Both the position numbers and the translations under genes were made by a program. This document shows, piece by piece, positions 35,661 to 45,015 of a DNA stretch of 64,000 bases (position 1 is the first letter of the stretch; each line of letters opens with the position of its first letter). The notes under the pieces were generated by a model. That model was given only the letters and a program-made list of their open reading frames with translations, did no database searches and was not told where the DNA came from. The stretch comes from JAXLWB01 sp046328715 (GTDB lineage Bacteria > Chloroflexota > Anaerolineae > Caldilineales > Caldilineaceae), in NCBI GenBank assembly GCA_046328715.1, contig JAXLWB010000008.1, forward strand, positions 220,252-284,251, in the 5' to 3' direction.

Positions 35661-36620
35661 ATGGACCGTCCGGTCGTCTTGATTGGAGAAGAGATTGGGG
35701 AGGCAAATCTGGCGCGTTTGAGGCAGGCGTACCCTGATCTCGACTTCCGCTATTGTCTTGATGCGGAAAGTTTCCTCAACCATGCAGCGGAAGCCGAGAT
35801 CATCTTTAGCAAACGTTTTCCACCTGGCATTCTGGCCATTGCCAAACAGTTACGTTGGATTCAAGCCGGCACAGCAGGCATCAACCATCTCTTGGCAGCG
35901 GGAATTCACAACTACCCAGTCACATTGACCAATGCGCGCGGCGCGCATGGCACACCCATCGCCGAGCAAATCTTGGCAATGATGTTTGCCTTTGCCAACC
36001 GTTTGCCACTGCTGATCCGGGCACAAGGTGAACACCGATCTGTGGCAAAGCAGGCGATCAGCGAGAAGTTTGAACTGGCCGGGCAATCGCTCTGTGTGAT
36101 CGGCTTGGGTGACATCGGTGGGACCTTGGTGCAAAAGGCTCAATTGCTCGGAATGCGCGTGATTGGCGTGCGCCGAACTTCCACACATTTTCCCGGCATT
36201 GACGCACTTTATACAAACGAGCAACTGCTGGAGGCGTTACACCAGGCTGACCATGTGGCGCTCTGTTTACCGTTGACGAGAGCGACTACCGCCATCGTGG
36301 GGGAACAGGAATTGCGTCACATGAAAGCCAGTGCCTATATTTATAATGTAGGTCGTGGGGCCTCGATTGAGCCGAATGCCTTGCTTCAGGCATTGCAGCA
36401 GGGATGGATTGCTGGCGCAGGGCTCGATGTCACCGATCCAGAGCCATTGCCTGCTGATTCGCCGCTGTGGTCGATGGACAATGTAATTTTGTGCCAACAC
36501 ACGAGCGGCAGCAGCCCCCACAATGCCGACCGCATTACGCAGATTTTTCTTGATAATCTAGGACGCTATCGTCGCAGCGAACCGCTCAACAACGTGATCG
36601 ATACCGTAGAGGGTTATTGA
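35661..36620 (+). CDS. D-isomer-specific 2-hydroxyacid dehydrogenase
   Basis: A 319-residue NAD-dependent dehydrogenase. The nucleotide-binding motif is VIGLGDIGGTLVQKA (about residue 150), followed by the NVGRGASIE loop with catalytic Arg-region and the late QHTSG histidine. Relatives reduce or oxidise hydroxypyruvate, glyoxylate or related acids. Its neighbours suggest a role in sugar-acid metabolism. The substrate cannot be read from sequence. Confidence 0.86.
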   Translation: MDRPVVLIGEEIGEANLARLRQAYPDLDFRYCLDAESFLNHAAEAEIIFSKRFPPGILAIAKQLRWIQAGTAGINHLLAAGIHNYPVTLTNARGAHGTPIAEQILAMMFAFANRLPLLIRAQGEHRSVAKQAISEKFELAGQSLCVIGLGDIGGTLVQKAQLLGMRVIGVRRTSTHFPGIDALYTNEQLLEALHQADHVALCLPLTRATTAIVGEQELRHMKASAYIYNVGRGASIEPNALLQALQQGWIAGAGLDVTDPEPLPADSPLWSMDNVILCQHTSGSSPHNADRITQIFLDNLGRYRRSEPLNNVIDTVEGY

Positions 36621-36661
36621 AGAGCTAAACCGTTAAATCTTCGAACAGAAAGCACAATCTT

Positions 36662-36733
36662 GACCACGAAATAGACGAAAAGCACGAAAGAAAATATCAG
36701 AGACTTTTCGTGTATTTTGTGTATTTCGTGGTC
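36662..36733. repeat. Word-built hairpin (CACGAAA type)
   Basis: GACCACGAAATAGACGAAAA-type words (36662-36690) pair imperfectly with TTTTCGTGTA and TTTCGTGGTC (36704-36733) around a 13 base loop. It lies in the 148-base gap between two dehydrogenase genes. Confidence 0.88.
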
Positions 36734-36768
36734 CTTGTGATCTGGCTTATCCAGATTAGGGGGATTTC

Positions 36769-37923
36769 ATGTCTAAATATCGAACTGCCATCATCGCCTG
36801 TGGCGTCATTGCTCGTGTCCATGCCCGTGGCTGGCTTGGCGTCGCAGGTCAACCGACTGAGATTGCGGCCATCGCCGATACGAACCCAGACGCCCGCCGC
36901 GAGTTTGGCGACTTTTTCAAAGTGGGTCAAGAGCATCGCTATGCCGACTACCGTGAAATGCTCGACAAGGAGCGCCCCGACTTTGTCGATGTCTGCTCCT
37001 GGCATCAGCAACACGCCGAGATGGTGATCGCTGCCGCAGCACGCAGACCGAAGGCGATCATCTGCCAGAAGCCAATGGCGGTGAGTCTGGGCGAAGCGGA
37101 CGAGATGTTGACCGCCTGCGCCCGCAACAACGTCAAGCTGATCATCGCCTATCAACGTCCGCACCATGCTGCTTGGATGAAGGCACGCGAGTTGATCCGC
37201 CAAGGGGCCATCGGCAAGGTAACGCAGATACAGTTGGATGACGGCGGCAACCTGCTCAACACCAACTCACACAACATCCGGTTGGCGCTCTTTTTGATGG
37301 ACGAGCCGAACGTGCAGTGGGTGATGGGTGCCGTCGAGCGCACCACCGACCTAGTCGAGCGTGGGCTGCCCGCCGAAGAGGCATGTCTGGGTCTGGCGCA
37401 GTGTGACAACGGAGCTACGATCTTGATCCAGGGCAACCTGGTGCGCGGATTGGGCCAGGGCTGTCGTGTAATTGGCACGGACGGCATCATGGAGTTCGAT
37501 ACCACCCACCATCCCGACGAGATGATTCCCTCCGATGCGCCGATGTACATGCCAGAGATTCCCTCCGCCCGCTACAACTACGAGATCGGCACGGTGCGTT
37601 ATCTCAATCCCGATAGCAACGGCTGGGAAACGGTAGACGCCCCCTGGTACGACTGTTGGAGTCACCAATGCCAGGAGGCAATTGACTGGGTAGAAGGGAA
37701 AACGGATCAGGCGATCAGCAGCGCCGAACGAGCACGCGCCGTGCAGGAAGTGATGATGGCGCTCTTCGAGTCGGCACGCAAGCGACAACGTATCCATCTG
37801 CCACTGAAGACGCGCGTCAACCCGCTCAAGTTGATGGTGGAAAGTGGCGATCTGCCAGTCGAATGGCCGGGGCGTTATGAAAGTCGAGCTAAGTTGGTGC
37901 GCGGGGAAGGGATGTCGTGGTAG
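36769..37923 (+). CDS. Gfo/Idh/MocA family sugar oxidoreductase
   Basis: A 384-residue dehydrogenase with the N-terminal Rossmann fold (AIIACGVIARVHARGW, a GxxA-type variant) and the catalytic QKP motif (AIICQKPMAVSLGE), where the more usual EKP reads QKP. A C-terminal alpha/beta domain follows. A GGGG-rich site precedes the ATG. It overlaps the DUF6807 gene by 7 bases, so the pair is probably translated together in sugar catabolism. Unlike the relatives in the polymer cluster, this one faces the utilisation genes. Confidence 0.85.
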   Translation: MSKYRTAIIACGVIARVHARGWLGVAGQPTEIAAIADTNPDARREFGDFFKVGQEHRYADYREMLDKERPDFVDVCSWHQQHAEMVIAAAARRPKAIICQKPMAVSLGEADEMLTACARNNVKLIIAYQRPHHAAWMKARELIRQGAIGKVTQIQLDDGGNLLNTNSHNIRLALFLMDEPNVQWVMGAVERTTDLVERGLPAEEACLGLAQCDNGATILIQGNLVRGLGQGCRVIGTDGIMEFDTTHHPDEMIPSDAPMYMPEIPSARYNYEIGTVRYLNPDSNGWETVDAPWYDCWSHQCQEAIDWVEGKTDQAISSAERARAVQEVMMALFESARKRQRIHLPLKTRVNPLKLMVESGDLPVEWPGRYESRAKLVRGEGMSW

Positions 37924-38747
37924 CGATCACTCATCACGAACATCAACTCAGCCTTGCCCGTAGTGTTGGTCGTTCACCCTTGTTGGTGCAACGAGCAGCC
38001 CCCACCCAACGTCCCTACATCCACCCCTTACTGGCACCGGATGAGCAAGGCGTGCTGACCGAAGATGTGCCGCCGCATCATCCGTGGCAACATGGGTTGT
38101 ACATAGGCTACAATGATGTCAACGGGTTTGGCTTCTGGACCGAGGGGCTACGTGGCTCGGCCAACGACGGGACATTTCACCCACGTCCACTGTTGCCGCC
38201 AAACATCACCGGCGACCAAGTTCATTGGAGCGTTGAAACAGAGCTACGGGCCCCCAATAGCACGACCTTGCTGATCGAACAGCAGCGTTGGAGCTTCCAG
38301 GATAAGGATGACTGCTATCTGCTCCAACTCGATCTGGAATTGCGGGCGCAGACGCATCTTACCTTTGGCCGTTACGACTATGGTGGTCTCTTTTTACGTA
38401 TGCCCTTTCGTCCAAGTGTGGGTGGAGAGGCAATCAACAGCGAAGGACAGGTCAACGGTGCAGCCGAGCAGCAACGTGCGCGCTGGGTTGCAGTCAGTAT
38501 GCCGCTGATCGACCGTAGCGAAGAATGGGCTGGCGTTGCGATGCTTGACCATCCAACCAACCAGCACCACCCAACGGTTTGGCGGGTTGACAATCAATTA
38601 GGGATTGGCCCTTCACCTTCGAGCAGCGGAAGCTGGCAATTACAACAAGGGGAAAGCATCCTTTTTCGTTATGGGCTCTTTGTCTTTTGTGGACGCACAG
38701 AATCGGAGCGGATAGAGGAAGCTTGGCAGCGTTACACCAGTAGTTGA
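37917..38747 (+). CDS. DUF6807 (PmoA-like) protein
   Basis: A 276-residue protein starting at GTG and matching the DUF6807 family by its RPYIHPLLAPD and HHPWQHGLYIGYNDVNG stretches. The family accompanies Gfo/Idh/MocA dehydrogenases in carbohydrate-utilisation loci and is sometimes labelled methane-oxygenase PmoA, a misleading name. No catalytic function can be assigned. The overlap with the dehydrogenase suggests a shared pathway. Confidence 0.78.
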   Translation: MVAITHHEHQLSLARSVGRSPLLVQRAAPTQRPYIHPLLAPDEQGVLTEDVPPHHPWQHGLYIGYNDVNGFGFWTEGLRGSANDGTFHPRPLLPPNITGDQVHWSVETELRAPNSTTLLIEQQRWSFQDKDDCYLLQLDLELRAQTHLTFGRYDYGGLFLRMPFRPSVGGEAINSEGQVNGAAEQQRARWVAVSMPLIDRSEEWAGVAMLDHPTNQHHPTVWRVDNQLGIGPSPSSSGSWQLQQGESILFRYGLFVFCGRTESERIEEAWQRYTSS

Positions 38748-38783
38748 ACTGAGTCAGTACAATATGAATTGATTATGATATTT

Positions 38784-38862
38784 GTCATTCTGAGGCTGCT
38801 TTTCGCCGAAGAATCTTGGGTTGACAACGCAGGATTCTTCGCAAACTGCCGCTCAGAATGAC
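38784..38862. repeat. Intergenic palindrome with GTCATTCTGAG ends
   Basis: The outer arms GTCATTCTGAG (38784-38794) and CTCAGAATGAC (38852-38862) are perfect. Inner CGAAGAATC (38807-38815) pairs with GATTCTTCG (38833-38841). I recall a similar GTCATTCTGAG...GAAGAATC element from many environmental genomes. It lies between converging genes. Confidence 0.9.
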
Positions 38863-38927
38863 AGCTCTCTCTACTCTCGGAAAATCCAGTTTCCAAGTAG
38901 TTCGTGTTGTGCGCTTTTACTACTCTA

Positions 38928-39962
38928 CTATTTCGCTGAGGCACTCAATGCAAAGGTCTCGGCGACATCGGGGTTATCCTGTGTGGGCTTATCTTGGTAA
39001 AGGAAACAACGTGCAGCGCGTTGCTGATCGACCCGGTAGAGTGGCGGCTTTTGGCTCCAGCACTTTTCCATCACCAGCGGACAGCGATCGGCAAACTTGC
39101 AACCAGTCGAATGGCGTGAGTCATCCACAGTACGCAGCGTGCCAGACTCTTCTTCCTGTTCCCAATTACGGACGGCACGCATCTGCGGAATGGACTCTAC
39201 CAGCAGTTGGGTGTAGGGATGTTTTGGCTCACGGATCACGTGGTCAACCGAGCCAGCCTCCACGACCGTGCCTCGATACATGACGATGATATTTTCACAG
39301 ATCTGGAAGGCAGTGGTTAGGTCGTGGGTCACGTAGAGAATCGAGATCCCTCGATCACGGTTGAGCGTACGCAAACTTTCTAGAATGGTAGCACGTAACG
39401 AAGCATCAACCATCGACACCGGCTCGTCAGCCAGGATGACACGCGGCTTGAGCACGAGGGCACGGGCGATCATTACACGCTGACGTTGACCACCGCTCAA
39501 CTCATGCGGGAAGCGACCCAAGATATCCTCGGGACGCAGACCGACCGTTTGCAACGCTTCTGCGACCAAACGGCGACCTTCGTCCTTGGAGCCGGCCAGA
39601 TTGAACTTTTTGACCGCCTCGAACAACAGGTGATCGGCCTTGTAAAAGGGGTTGTAGACGCCAAAGGGATCCTGGTAGATCGGCTGGACGTCGCGCAAAA
39701 ACTCCCGATGTTGCTGAGAAGTTAGTTTGGTGAGGTCATTGCCCTGGTAGAGAACTTGCCCGACACTCGGAGTTGTGACTCCCAGCAGTAAACGGGATAA
39801 GGTGGTCTTGCCACTGCCACTCTCGCCAGCCACAGCGGTCATCGTGGGTGTTTCCGCAGGAATCGAGAAGGTGACATCATCCAATGCCACGGTCTGCTGT
39901 TTGCTGAAGGCACCGCCCCCAAAGACCTTGGTCACATTGCGTACTTCCAGAATCGCCGTCAT
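38928..39962 (-). CDS. ABC transporter ATP-binding protein, OppF/DppF type
   Basis: A 344-residue ATPase with Walker A GESGSGKTTLSRLL, signature LSGGQRQRV, Walker B VILADEP and the C-terminal oligopeptide-transporter extension with a cysteine set (C-x5-C-x6-C) and FLYQ end. The ATG at 39962 follows a GGAG site and lies one base after the OppD-type stop. It energises the importer encoded by the five genes 38928-44786. Confidence 0.9.
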   Translation of the reverse strand: MTAILEVRNVTKVFGGGAFSKQQTVALDDVTFSIPAETPTMTAVAGESGSGKTTLSRLLLGVTTPSVGQVLYQGNDLTKLTSQQHREFLRDVQPIYQDPFGVYNPFYKADHLLFEAVKKFNLAGSKDEGRRLVAEALQTVGLRPEDILGRFPHELSGGQRQRVMIARALVLKPRVILADEPVSMVDASLRATILESLRTLNRDRGISILYVTHDLTTAFQICENIIVMYRGTVVEAGSVDHVIREPKHPYTQLLVESIPQMRAVRNWEQEEESGTLRTVDDSRHSTGCKFADRCPLVMEKCWSQKPPLYRVDQQRAARCFLYQDKPTQDNPDVAETFALSASAK

Positions 39963-39963
39963 T

Positions 39964-40986
39964 CTAATCTCTGTTCTCCGCATAAAGATGACAAGCTACC
40001 GTCCGACCAAGCTCACCTTGCGTATTTGCGGGCGGCTCAAGTTTGGGTGCAGTGGTTCTACAGTGTGGCATGGCGAATGGACAACGTGGCTGAAAGAGGC
40101 AGCCAGACGGGAGATTGATCAGGCGTGGTGGCATGCCCGGAATACCAATCAACTTCTCACGTTTTTCGCTCAGCCCTGGCACGCTTTCCAGCAGCAGTTT
40201 GGAATAGGGGTGGAGTGGATTCTCGACCATCTGCTTGATCGGTGCCAGATCCACCAGTTTCCCCGCATACATCACGCCCACCCGGTCGGCAAATTGGGCA
40301 ATTAAGCCCATATCATGGCCGACTAGGATTACCGAGGCTCCGGTCTCCTTTTGCAGTCGCCCGAGTGTCGTCATCACCTGCCGCTGTACGACCACGTCGA
40401 GTGCACTGGTCGGTTCGTCGGCAATGATCAGCTTGGGTTTGAGCGCAGTGGCAGTTGCCATGGCCACGCGCTGCTTCATACCACCGCTCAGTTCGTGCGG
40501 GTACATGCGCGCCACCGCCGGCTTAAGGCCAACATGCTCCAGCAGCGAATGGACCCGTTCACGCGCTTCGATCTTACTCAACTTGATGTCGTGATCTTCC
40601 AGCCCGTCGATGATCTGGTCTTCGATGCGCATCACCGGATTGAGGGCATTCATCGCCGCCTGCGTCACCAGTGCGATCTCCTTCATACGCACCATGCGCA
40701 TCTCCTCATCGTTCAGTTTGAGCAGATCGCGGCCATTGAGCAGGATCTCTCCGCCGACGACGCGAGCAGGCTTCTTGGTCAGGCGCATGATCGCCAGCGC
40801 CAAGGTCGTTTTGCCGCAGCCTGATTCACCGACCAGGGCCAGACGCTCACCCTTGTAGAGGGTAAGGTTGACGCCGCTGACCGCTTTAACGGCGCCGTTG
40901 TCGGTCTCGTAGTGAATGTGCAGATCACGGACTTCGAGCACGGGAGCAGGCGAGCCTGGTGTGGATTGCAGATTGGATGCTGCCAT
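39964..40986 (-). CDS. ABC transporter ATP-binding protein, OppD/DppD type
   Basis: A 340-residue ATPase with Walker A GESGCGKTTLALA, signature LSGGMKQRVAMA, Walker B LIIADEPTSALD, and the C-terminal CLFQPRCPFAMPHC motif of Opp/Dpp ATPases. Its ATG shares one base with the stop of the permease gene, and an AAGGGGG site sits upstream. It is the partner of the OppF-type subunit. Confidence 0.9.
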   Translation of the reverse strand: MAASNLQSTPGSPAPVLEVRDLHIHYETDNGAVKAVSGVNLTLYKGERLALVGESGCGKTTLALAIMRLTKKPARVVGGEILLNGRDLLKLNDEEMRMVRMKEIALVTQAAMNALNPVMRIEDQIIDGLEDHDIKLSKIEARERVHSLLEHVGLKPAVARMYPHELSGGMKQRVAMATATALKPKLIIADEPTSALDVVVQRQVMTTLGRLQKETGASVILVGHDMGLIAQFADRVGVMYAGKLVDLAPIKQMVENPLHPYSKLLLESVPGLSEKREKLIGIPGMPPRLINLPSGCLFQPRCPFAMPHCRTTAPKLEPPANTQGELGRTVACHLYAENRD

Positions 40987-41891
40987 CACATCCCCCTTCT
41001 TAGGCGCGGATTCGCCCACTCATCCAGACCACGCGAGACGAGGAAGAGGCCGACAAAGAGCAGCACAATGATGATGATCGGCGGCGCCCACCACCACCAC
41101 CAGCCATTGAGCAGCGAGCCGTACCAGATGTTCCAATAGATGGTAATGCCTAAGGTGTTCGATTCAAAGGGACCCAACCCTAAGGCTTCGAGGCCGAGCG
41201 AGGCAAAAACAGCCGAAGAGACAGCCAACACAAAGGTGGAGACGATGTAGGGCATCAGGTTCGGCATCATCTCCTTGAAGATGATCTCTGGGCCACTCAT
41301 CCCTGTAAAGCGTGCCAACTCGACGTAGGTCTGGCGCTTGATCACCAGCACCTGCGAACGGAGGATACGTGTTGGGTCCAGCCAAGCCAGCGCCGACACC
41401 GTCAACGCCATCTGTTCTATGCTCATCTTCTCCTGAATCGAGATAGCAATCACAATCAGCACCACCAGCGGCGGCACCGTGCGCAAAATGTCCACCAGGG
41501 AACGGGTAAAGGTATCAAACCAGCCACCATAGTAGCCGCTAAAAAAGGCGAGCAAGGTGCCAATCACCACGCCAATCGTGCCAGCAATCAGGCCGATGCG
41601 GATGGTTTTGGGCGTACCCTCGGTCATCACAGCAAGAATGTCCTTGCCCAAGCGATCCGTTCCCAGCCAATGTTCGGCAGAAGGCGATTGGCTGGGTTTG
41701 TAGGAAAGCGGTTGGGCATCTTTGGGGTCGGTTTTAATCGAGCCAATCACGACGAACACAACAATCAGCAGCAGCAGGGCAACGCCTGCGATCAGCGAAG
41801 GGTTACGTCGTAAGTAACTGAGAATGGGGCGAACTCGGTTGGCAGATTTGGGCTCGGGCTGTGTCGTCATCGCCGCGCTTGAATGGGTCAC
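40986..41891 (-). CDS. ABC transporter permease, OppC/DppC type
   Basis: An integral membrane permease with an N-terminal segment near residues 30-50 followed by the usual large extracytoplasmic loop and the EAA-type motif (ELARFTGMSGPEIIFKEMMPN). A GTG at 41891 with AGGAGAG six bases upstream is the preferred start, one base after the OppB stop. The ATG at 41870 is an alternative. Confidence 0.85.
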   Translation of the reverse strand: MTHSSAAMTTQPEPKSANRVRPILSYLRRNPSLIAGVALLLLIVVFVVIGSIKTDPKDAQPLSYKPSQSPSAEHWLGTDRLGKDILAVMTEGTPKTIRIGLIAGTIGVVIGTLLAFFSGYYGGWFDTFTRSLVDILRTVPPLVVLIVIAISIQEKMSIEQMALTVSALAWLDPTRILRSQVLVIKRQTYVELARFTGMSGPEIIFKEMMPNLMPYIVSTFVLAVSSAVFASLGLEALGLGPFESNTLGITIYWNIWYGSLLNGWWWWWAPPIIIIVLLFVGLFLVSRGLDEWANPRLRRGM

Positions 41892-41892
41892 C

Positions 41893-42900
41893 TTATTCTC
41901 TCCTGTAATTGATGCGCGGATCAAGCAGCGGATAGACCAGGTCAATGATCAACATGGTGAAGGCGACAGTGATAATGACCATAAAGACGATCCCCTGGAT
42001 CACAAACCAGTCAAAGCCGCGAATCGCATTGGCCAACACGGTGCCAACGCCTGGATAGGAAAAGACGACTTCGACCACAATTGCACCGGAAATAATCGTG
42101 CCCAGCGAGAGGGCCAGGGCTGTTACCTGGGGCAGGATGGCATTGCGGATAGCATAACGAAAAAAGATTCGCTGGCTTTTAAGCCCCTTGGCTTCCGCTT
42201 GCAGCATGTAATCTTCGCCCTGCGTCGTCACCATCATCGAGCGCATGCCCATCGCCCAGCCACCAATTTGCGCGATCACAATCGCCAGCGAGGGCAGGAT
42301 CGAATGATAGAGAATATTGCGGATAAAGCTGAAGCTCAACTCTGGGATACGCTCTGCGCCGTAGCCGCCAAAGAGTGGCAACCAACTGAGCCGAAACGCC
42401 AGAATATAGAGCAGAATGATGCCCATCAAATAGGGTGGAACCGCGGAAAAGGTGAAGAAGACAGGAAAGATCGAACGCAAAAAGGAAGGTGCCTTGCCCC
42501 ACGCCATCGCCGCTCCCACCAAACTTCCCAGCAGAAAGCTGAGCAAGGTCGCCGTTCCCAACAGCCCAACCGTCCAGGGCAGTGCATGCCAAAGCAGCGA
42601 CAATACTGTCGTCGGATAGTTTGCGATCGACTGGCCGAGATCGAGGCGTGCCATATCGCCAAGGTAGGTCAGGTACTGCTGCCAGAGTGGCTTGTCCAGA
42701 CCGAACTTGCGGTTGTAGGTATCGATCAACCCTTTCATACTTTCGCCGCCGCTTCCTCCGCCCTGCATCTGAAGTTGGGCCAGTTTTTGCTGGATCGGAT
42801 CCTGTCCAGTGAGGCGCGGAAAGAAAAAGTTGATGGTCGCCGCCAGGAAGGCAATGAGGAAAAATTGGGCAACTCGTTTGATGATATATTCGAGAGTCAT
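41893..42900 (-). CDS. ABC transporter permease, OppB/DppB type
   Basis: A 335-residue permease beginning MTLEYIIKRVAQFFLIAF, the standard OppB-type first membrane helix, with a large loop then five further helices and the EAKGLKSQRIFFRYAIRNA conserved block. An in-frame extension to 42933 would be translated from hairpin repeat DNA, so 42900 is preferred. Downstream of the binding-protein gene and separated from it by that hairpin. Confidence 0.87.
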   Translation of the reverse strand: MTLEYIIKRVAQFFLIAFLAATINFFFPRLTGQDPIQQKLAQLQMQGGGSGGESMKGLIDTYNRKFGLDKPLWQQYLTYLGDMARLDLGQSIANYPTTVLSLLWHALPWTVGLLGTATLLSFLLGSLVGAAMAWGKAPSFLRSIFPVFFTFSAVPPYLMGIILLYILAFRLSWLPLFGGYGAERIPELSFSFIRNILYHSILPSLAIVIAQIGGWAMGMRSMMVTTQGEDYMLQAEAKGLKSQRIFFRYAIRNAILPQVTALALSLGTIISGAIVVEVVFSYPGVGTVLANAIRGFDWFVIQGIVFMVIITVAFTMLIIDLVYPLLDPRINYRRE

Positions 42901-42912
42901 ATGATGAAAAAT

Positions 42913-42981
42913 GACAAGGTGACCGGGTGACAAGGTGAAATTTTGATACCCCTTGTCACCTTGTCACCTTGTCACCCGGTC
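42913..42981. repeat. Word-built hairpin (GTGACAAG type)
   Basis: GACCGGGTGACAAGGTG (42921-42937) is the exact reverse complement of 42965-42981 (17 bp). Further 8 bp units extend both arms. It separates the binding-protein stop from the first permease and may lower expression of the membrane components relative to the binding protein. Confidence 0.93.
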
Positions 42982-42989
42982 AAACAAAC

Positions 42990-44786
42990 TCACGGTGCGT
43001 CGGTTGGTTCCAGGTTCAACAGGGTGTAGGCAAATCCGGTGTGTGGGTGAATGCCATTCATGTAGGGATCGGTGGCAACTGTGGGCCAATTCTTCCAATA
43101 GTGTTGGTTGATGCCAGGACGATTGAAGAACTGAACCAACTGAATGTCGGGCAGATCCTTGAGCCAGATTTCCATAGCCTGATGCTCCAGTTCGAGCACC
43201 TTGCTCTGCTCTGAGGCATTGCCCAATTGTTTGACGATGGCATCGAAGTCAGGATTGGAATATTGGAAAAGATTTTCTGGGTTGCCCGTCGTGTAAATAT
43301 TCAGGGTGCGGTAGATCGTGCCTGATTGTGCGCCGTTGTGGCCGAAAAGACCACATTCATAGTTGCCGCCAGACATGGCACCGTAGGCATCAGTCGGTTC
43401 ATTGTAGCTGGATTCGATGCCGTGCTGCTTCAGCGTTTCGGCCAACACGGGGCCAAGGTCTGTCCACAACGAGAAGCTGGTGATGTTGCACTTGATACGG
43501 TCGCCAGTGGAATCGGCCCAGAAACCTTCACTATCCTTGGTGTAGCCAGCCGCCGTCAAGCGAGCGTCGGCATCCGCCGGATCATACTTGCCCGGTTCGT
43601 ACTTGGCTTCCAGATCCTTGAGATTGTCAATGTTGGCTTGCAGTCCTTTGAAGGGCGGGAAGGGCCAGTTCGAAATTTGACCTTTGCCGTTGTAGGCAAA
43701 TTCGACCAACTTTTCGCGGTCAAGATAACGATTGATCGCCCAACGTACTTCGGCTTTGCCCAAGTGTTTGTCTTTGTTATTCAGGTGCAAGGCAGTGGGC
43801 CACCAAGAGACCATCCCATAGACGCCATCCCGCCCGGTCCAGGTGGTTGTATCGGGGTTTTCCTTGAGGATTTGCTCGATCACATCCACGCGCAGATCGT
43901 GGGTTTCGTCGATCTCATTGCGGATCATGGCGGTACCCTGTGCTTGATCATCTGCAATGATAATCTGCGTGTAGCGCTCGACCTTGGGCAAATCATGGAA
44001 GCCACTCTTGCAGGCCCACCACTCATCGCAGGTCTTCACACGGTCAATCACACGGCGGGTGTCATCCGAGAAGGCCAAGCGCCAAGGGCTGGTGGTCACG
44101 GGGCCTTTGCCTTCATTGTAATCAGTGAACTCGGTCCAGTCCTTATCTTTCCAAATATGTTCAGGAACGATCATGGTAGCAGTGTCACCCTTAGCGACAA
44201 CCACTTCATCATGAAAACGGGGCGCAGGAAAGTTGAAGATAATTTTGACTGTTGAGTCATCTACGACAACGGCTTCCTTCACAAAGGTCTTGTAGATACC
44301 ACCAGTTTGTACCTTGTCTCCTAGATCACGCAATGTGTTCATCGTATAAGCCACATCGTTGGCGGTAAAGCGTTCGCCATCGCTCCAAGTGACCCCCGAA
44401 CGAAGTTTGTAGGTCAGCTCTGTTGCATCAGCATTATATTCCCAGCTTTCTGCTAACCAAGGATAGGAATGACCATCCAGCATATCAGCATAGACCAACG
44501 GCTCATGGAAGAATTGGATGCCAGCCTGCCAAGTACCACCTATGGCATAGGGGCTCCACATTTCACCAGGACCATAGCTGCCCTTCTGGGCAACAATGAC
44601 CGTGCGGTTACGGGGAACCTCGGACGTAGGTCCTCCCCCTGCCGCAGCCGCAGGTTGGGCTGCTTGCGCAGCGGCCGGCGTAGCCGTTTCTTGAGCCGCA
44701 GGTGCAGCAGGTTGTCCGCCTGCACAGGCAGCCAGCAACAGTGCTAGAATGGTCAGACAACTCAAAATGCCATTCAACTTCTTCAT
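42990..44786 (-). CDS. Extracytoplasmic solute-binding lipoprotein (SBP_bac_5 family)
   Basis: A 598-residue lipoprotein with a signal peptide ending in LLLAAC (lipobox) and then an Ala/Pro-rich spacer. The core resembles family 5 peptide/oligosaccharide-binding proteins (LAESWEYNADATELTYKLR and SDGERFTANDV blocks). A strong AGGAGG precedes the ATG at 44786, which is preferred to an upstream in-frame codon. First gene of the importer. Nearby sugar enzymes suggest an oligosaccharide rather than a peptide ligand, but the sequence does not decide this. Confidence 0.87.
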   Translation of the reverse strand: MKKLNGILSCLTILALLLAACAGGQPAAPAAQETATPAAAQAAQPAAAAGGGPTSEVPRNRTVIVAQKGSYGPGEMWSPYAIGGTWQAGIQFFHEPLVYADMLDGHSYPWLAESWEYNADATELTYKLRSGVTWSDGERFTANDVAYTMNTLRDLGDKVQTGGIYKTFVKEAVVVDDSTVKIIFNFPAPRFHDEVVVAKGDTATMIVPEHIWKDKDWTEFTDYNEGKGPVTTSPWRLAFSDDTRRVIDRVKTCDEWWACKSGFHDLPKVERYTQIIIADDQAQGTAMIRNEIDETHDLRVDVIEQILKENPDTTTWTGRDGVYGMVSWWPTALHLNNKDKHLGKAEVRWAINRYLDREKLVEFAYNGKGQISNWPFPPFKGLQANIDNLKDLEAKYEPGKYDPADADARLTAAGYTKDSEGFWADSTGDRIKCNITSFSLWTDLGPVLAETLKQHGIESSYNEPTDAYGAMSGGNYECGLFGHNGAQSGTIYRTLNIYTTGNPENLFQYSNPDFDAIVKQLGNASEQSKVLELEHQAMEIWLKDLPDIQLVQFFNRPGINQHYWKNWPTVATDPYMNGIHPHTGFAYTLLNLEPTDAP

Positions 44787-44892
44787 ACCCTTCGCCTCCT
44801 TGTGAAAGCACTCAATCATACGCCGAATTGGCTCACTTTGGCATAAGGTGGGATTGCAGAACAAGGGAGATAAGCGGCTCCAAATGTAAAAC

Positions 44893-44906
44893 TAACCAAG
44901 CGGTTA
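44893..44906. promoter_or_regulatory. Candidate operator TAACC-AAGC-GGTTA
   Basis: A perfect 5 bp inverted repeat with a 4 base spacer in the leader of the binding-protein gene, between the candidate promoter and the start. The outline is like LacI-family operators. No regulator gene is in the window. Confidence 0.3.
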
Positions 44907-44985
44907 ACCATACAGAGCATCAATATAAGTCCTGCCTCACCAATACCTTCTTACCCATTCGCCGTACGGATAAAATAGAGAACAA

Positions 44986-45015
44986 AGTATAGGGTTGTAA
45001 CTAACGTTTTGGGAA
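44986..45015 (-). promoter_or_regulatory. Candidate promoter of the ABC importer operon
   Basis: Read leftward: TTCCCA (45010-45015), 18 base spacer, TATACT (44986-44991). The -10 hexamer is the same as at 45353, 45742, 53729 and 55263. Predicted leader about 190 bases. Confidence 0.42.

Noticed and set aside
37917..38747. Particulate methane mono-oxygenase subunit PmoA
   Set aside because: The DUF6807 family carries that label in some databases, but this soluble protein has no membrane segments and sits with sugar enzymes.
41824..42930. A 368-codon + strand frame
   Set aside because: It is opposite the OppB/OppC permease genes and shows no protein-like motif.
43326..44255. A 309-codon + strand frame
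   Set aside because: It lies wholly opposite the solute-binding protein gene, which has signal peptide, family motifs and ribosome site.
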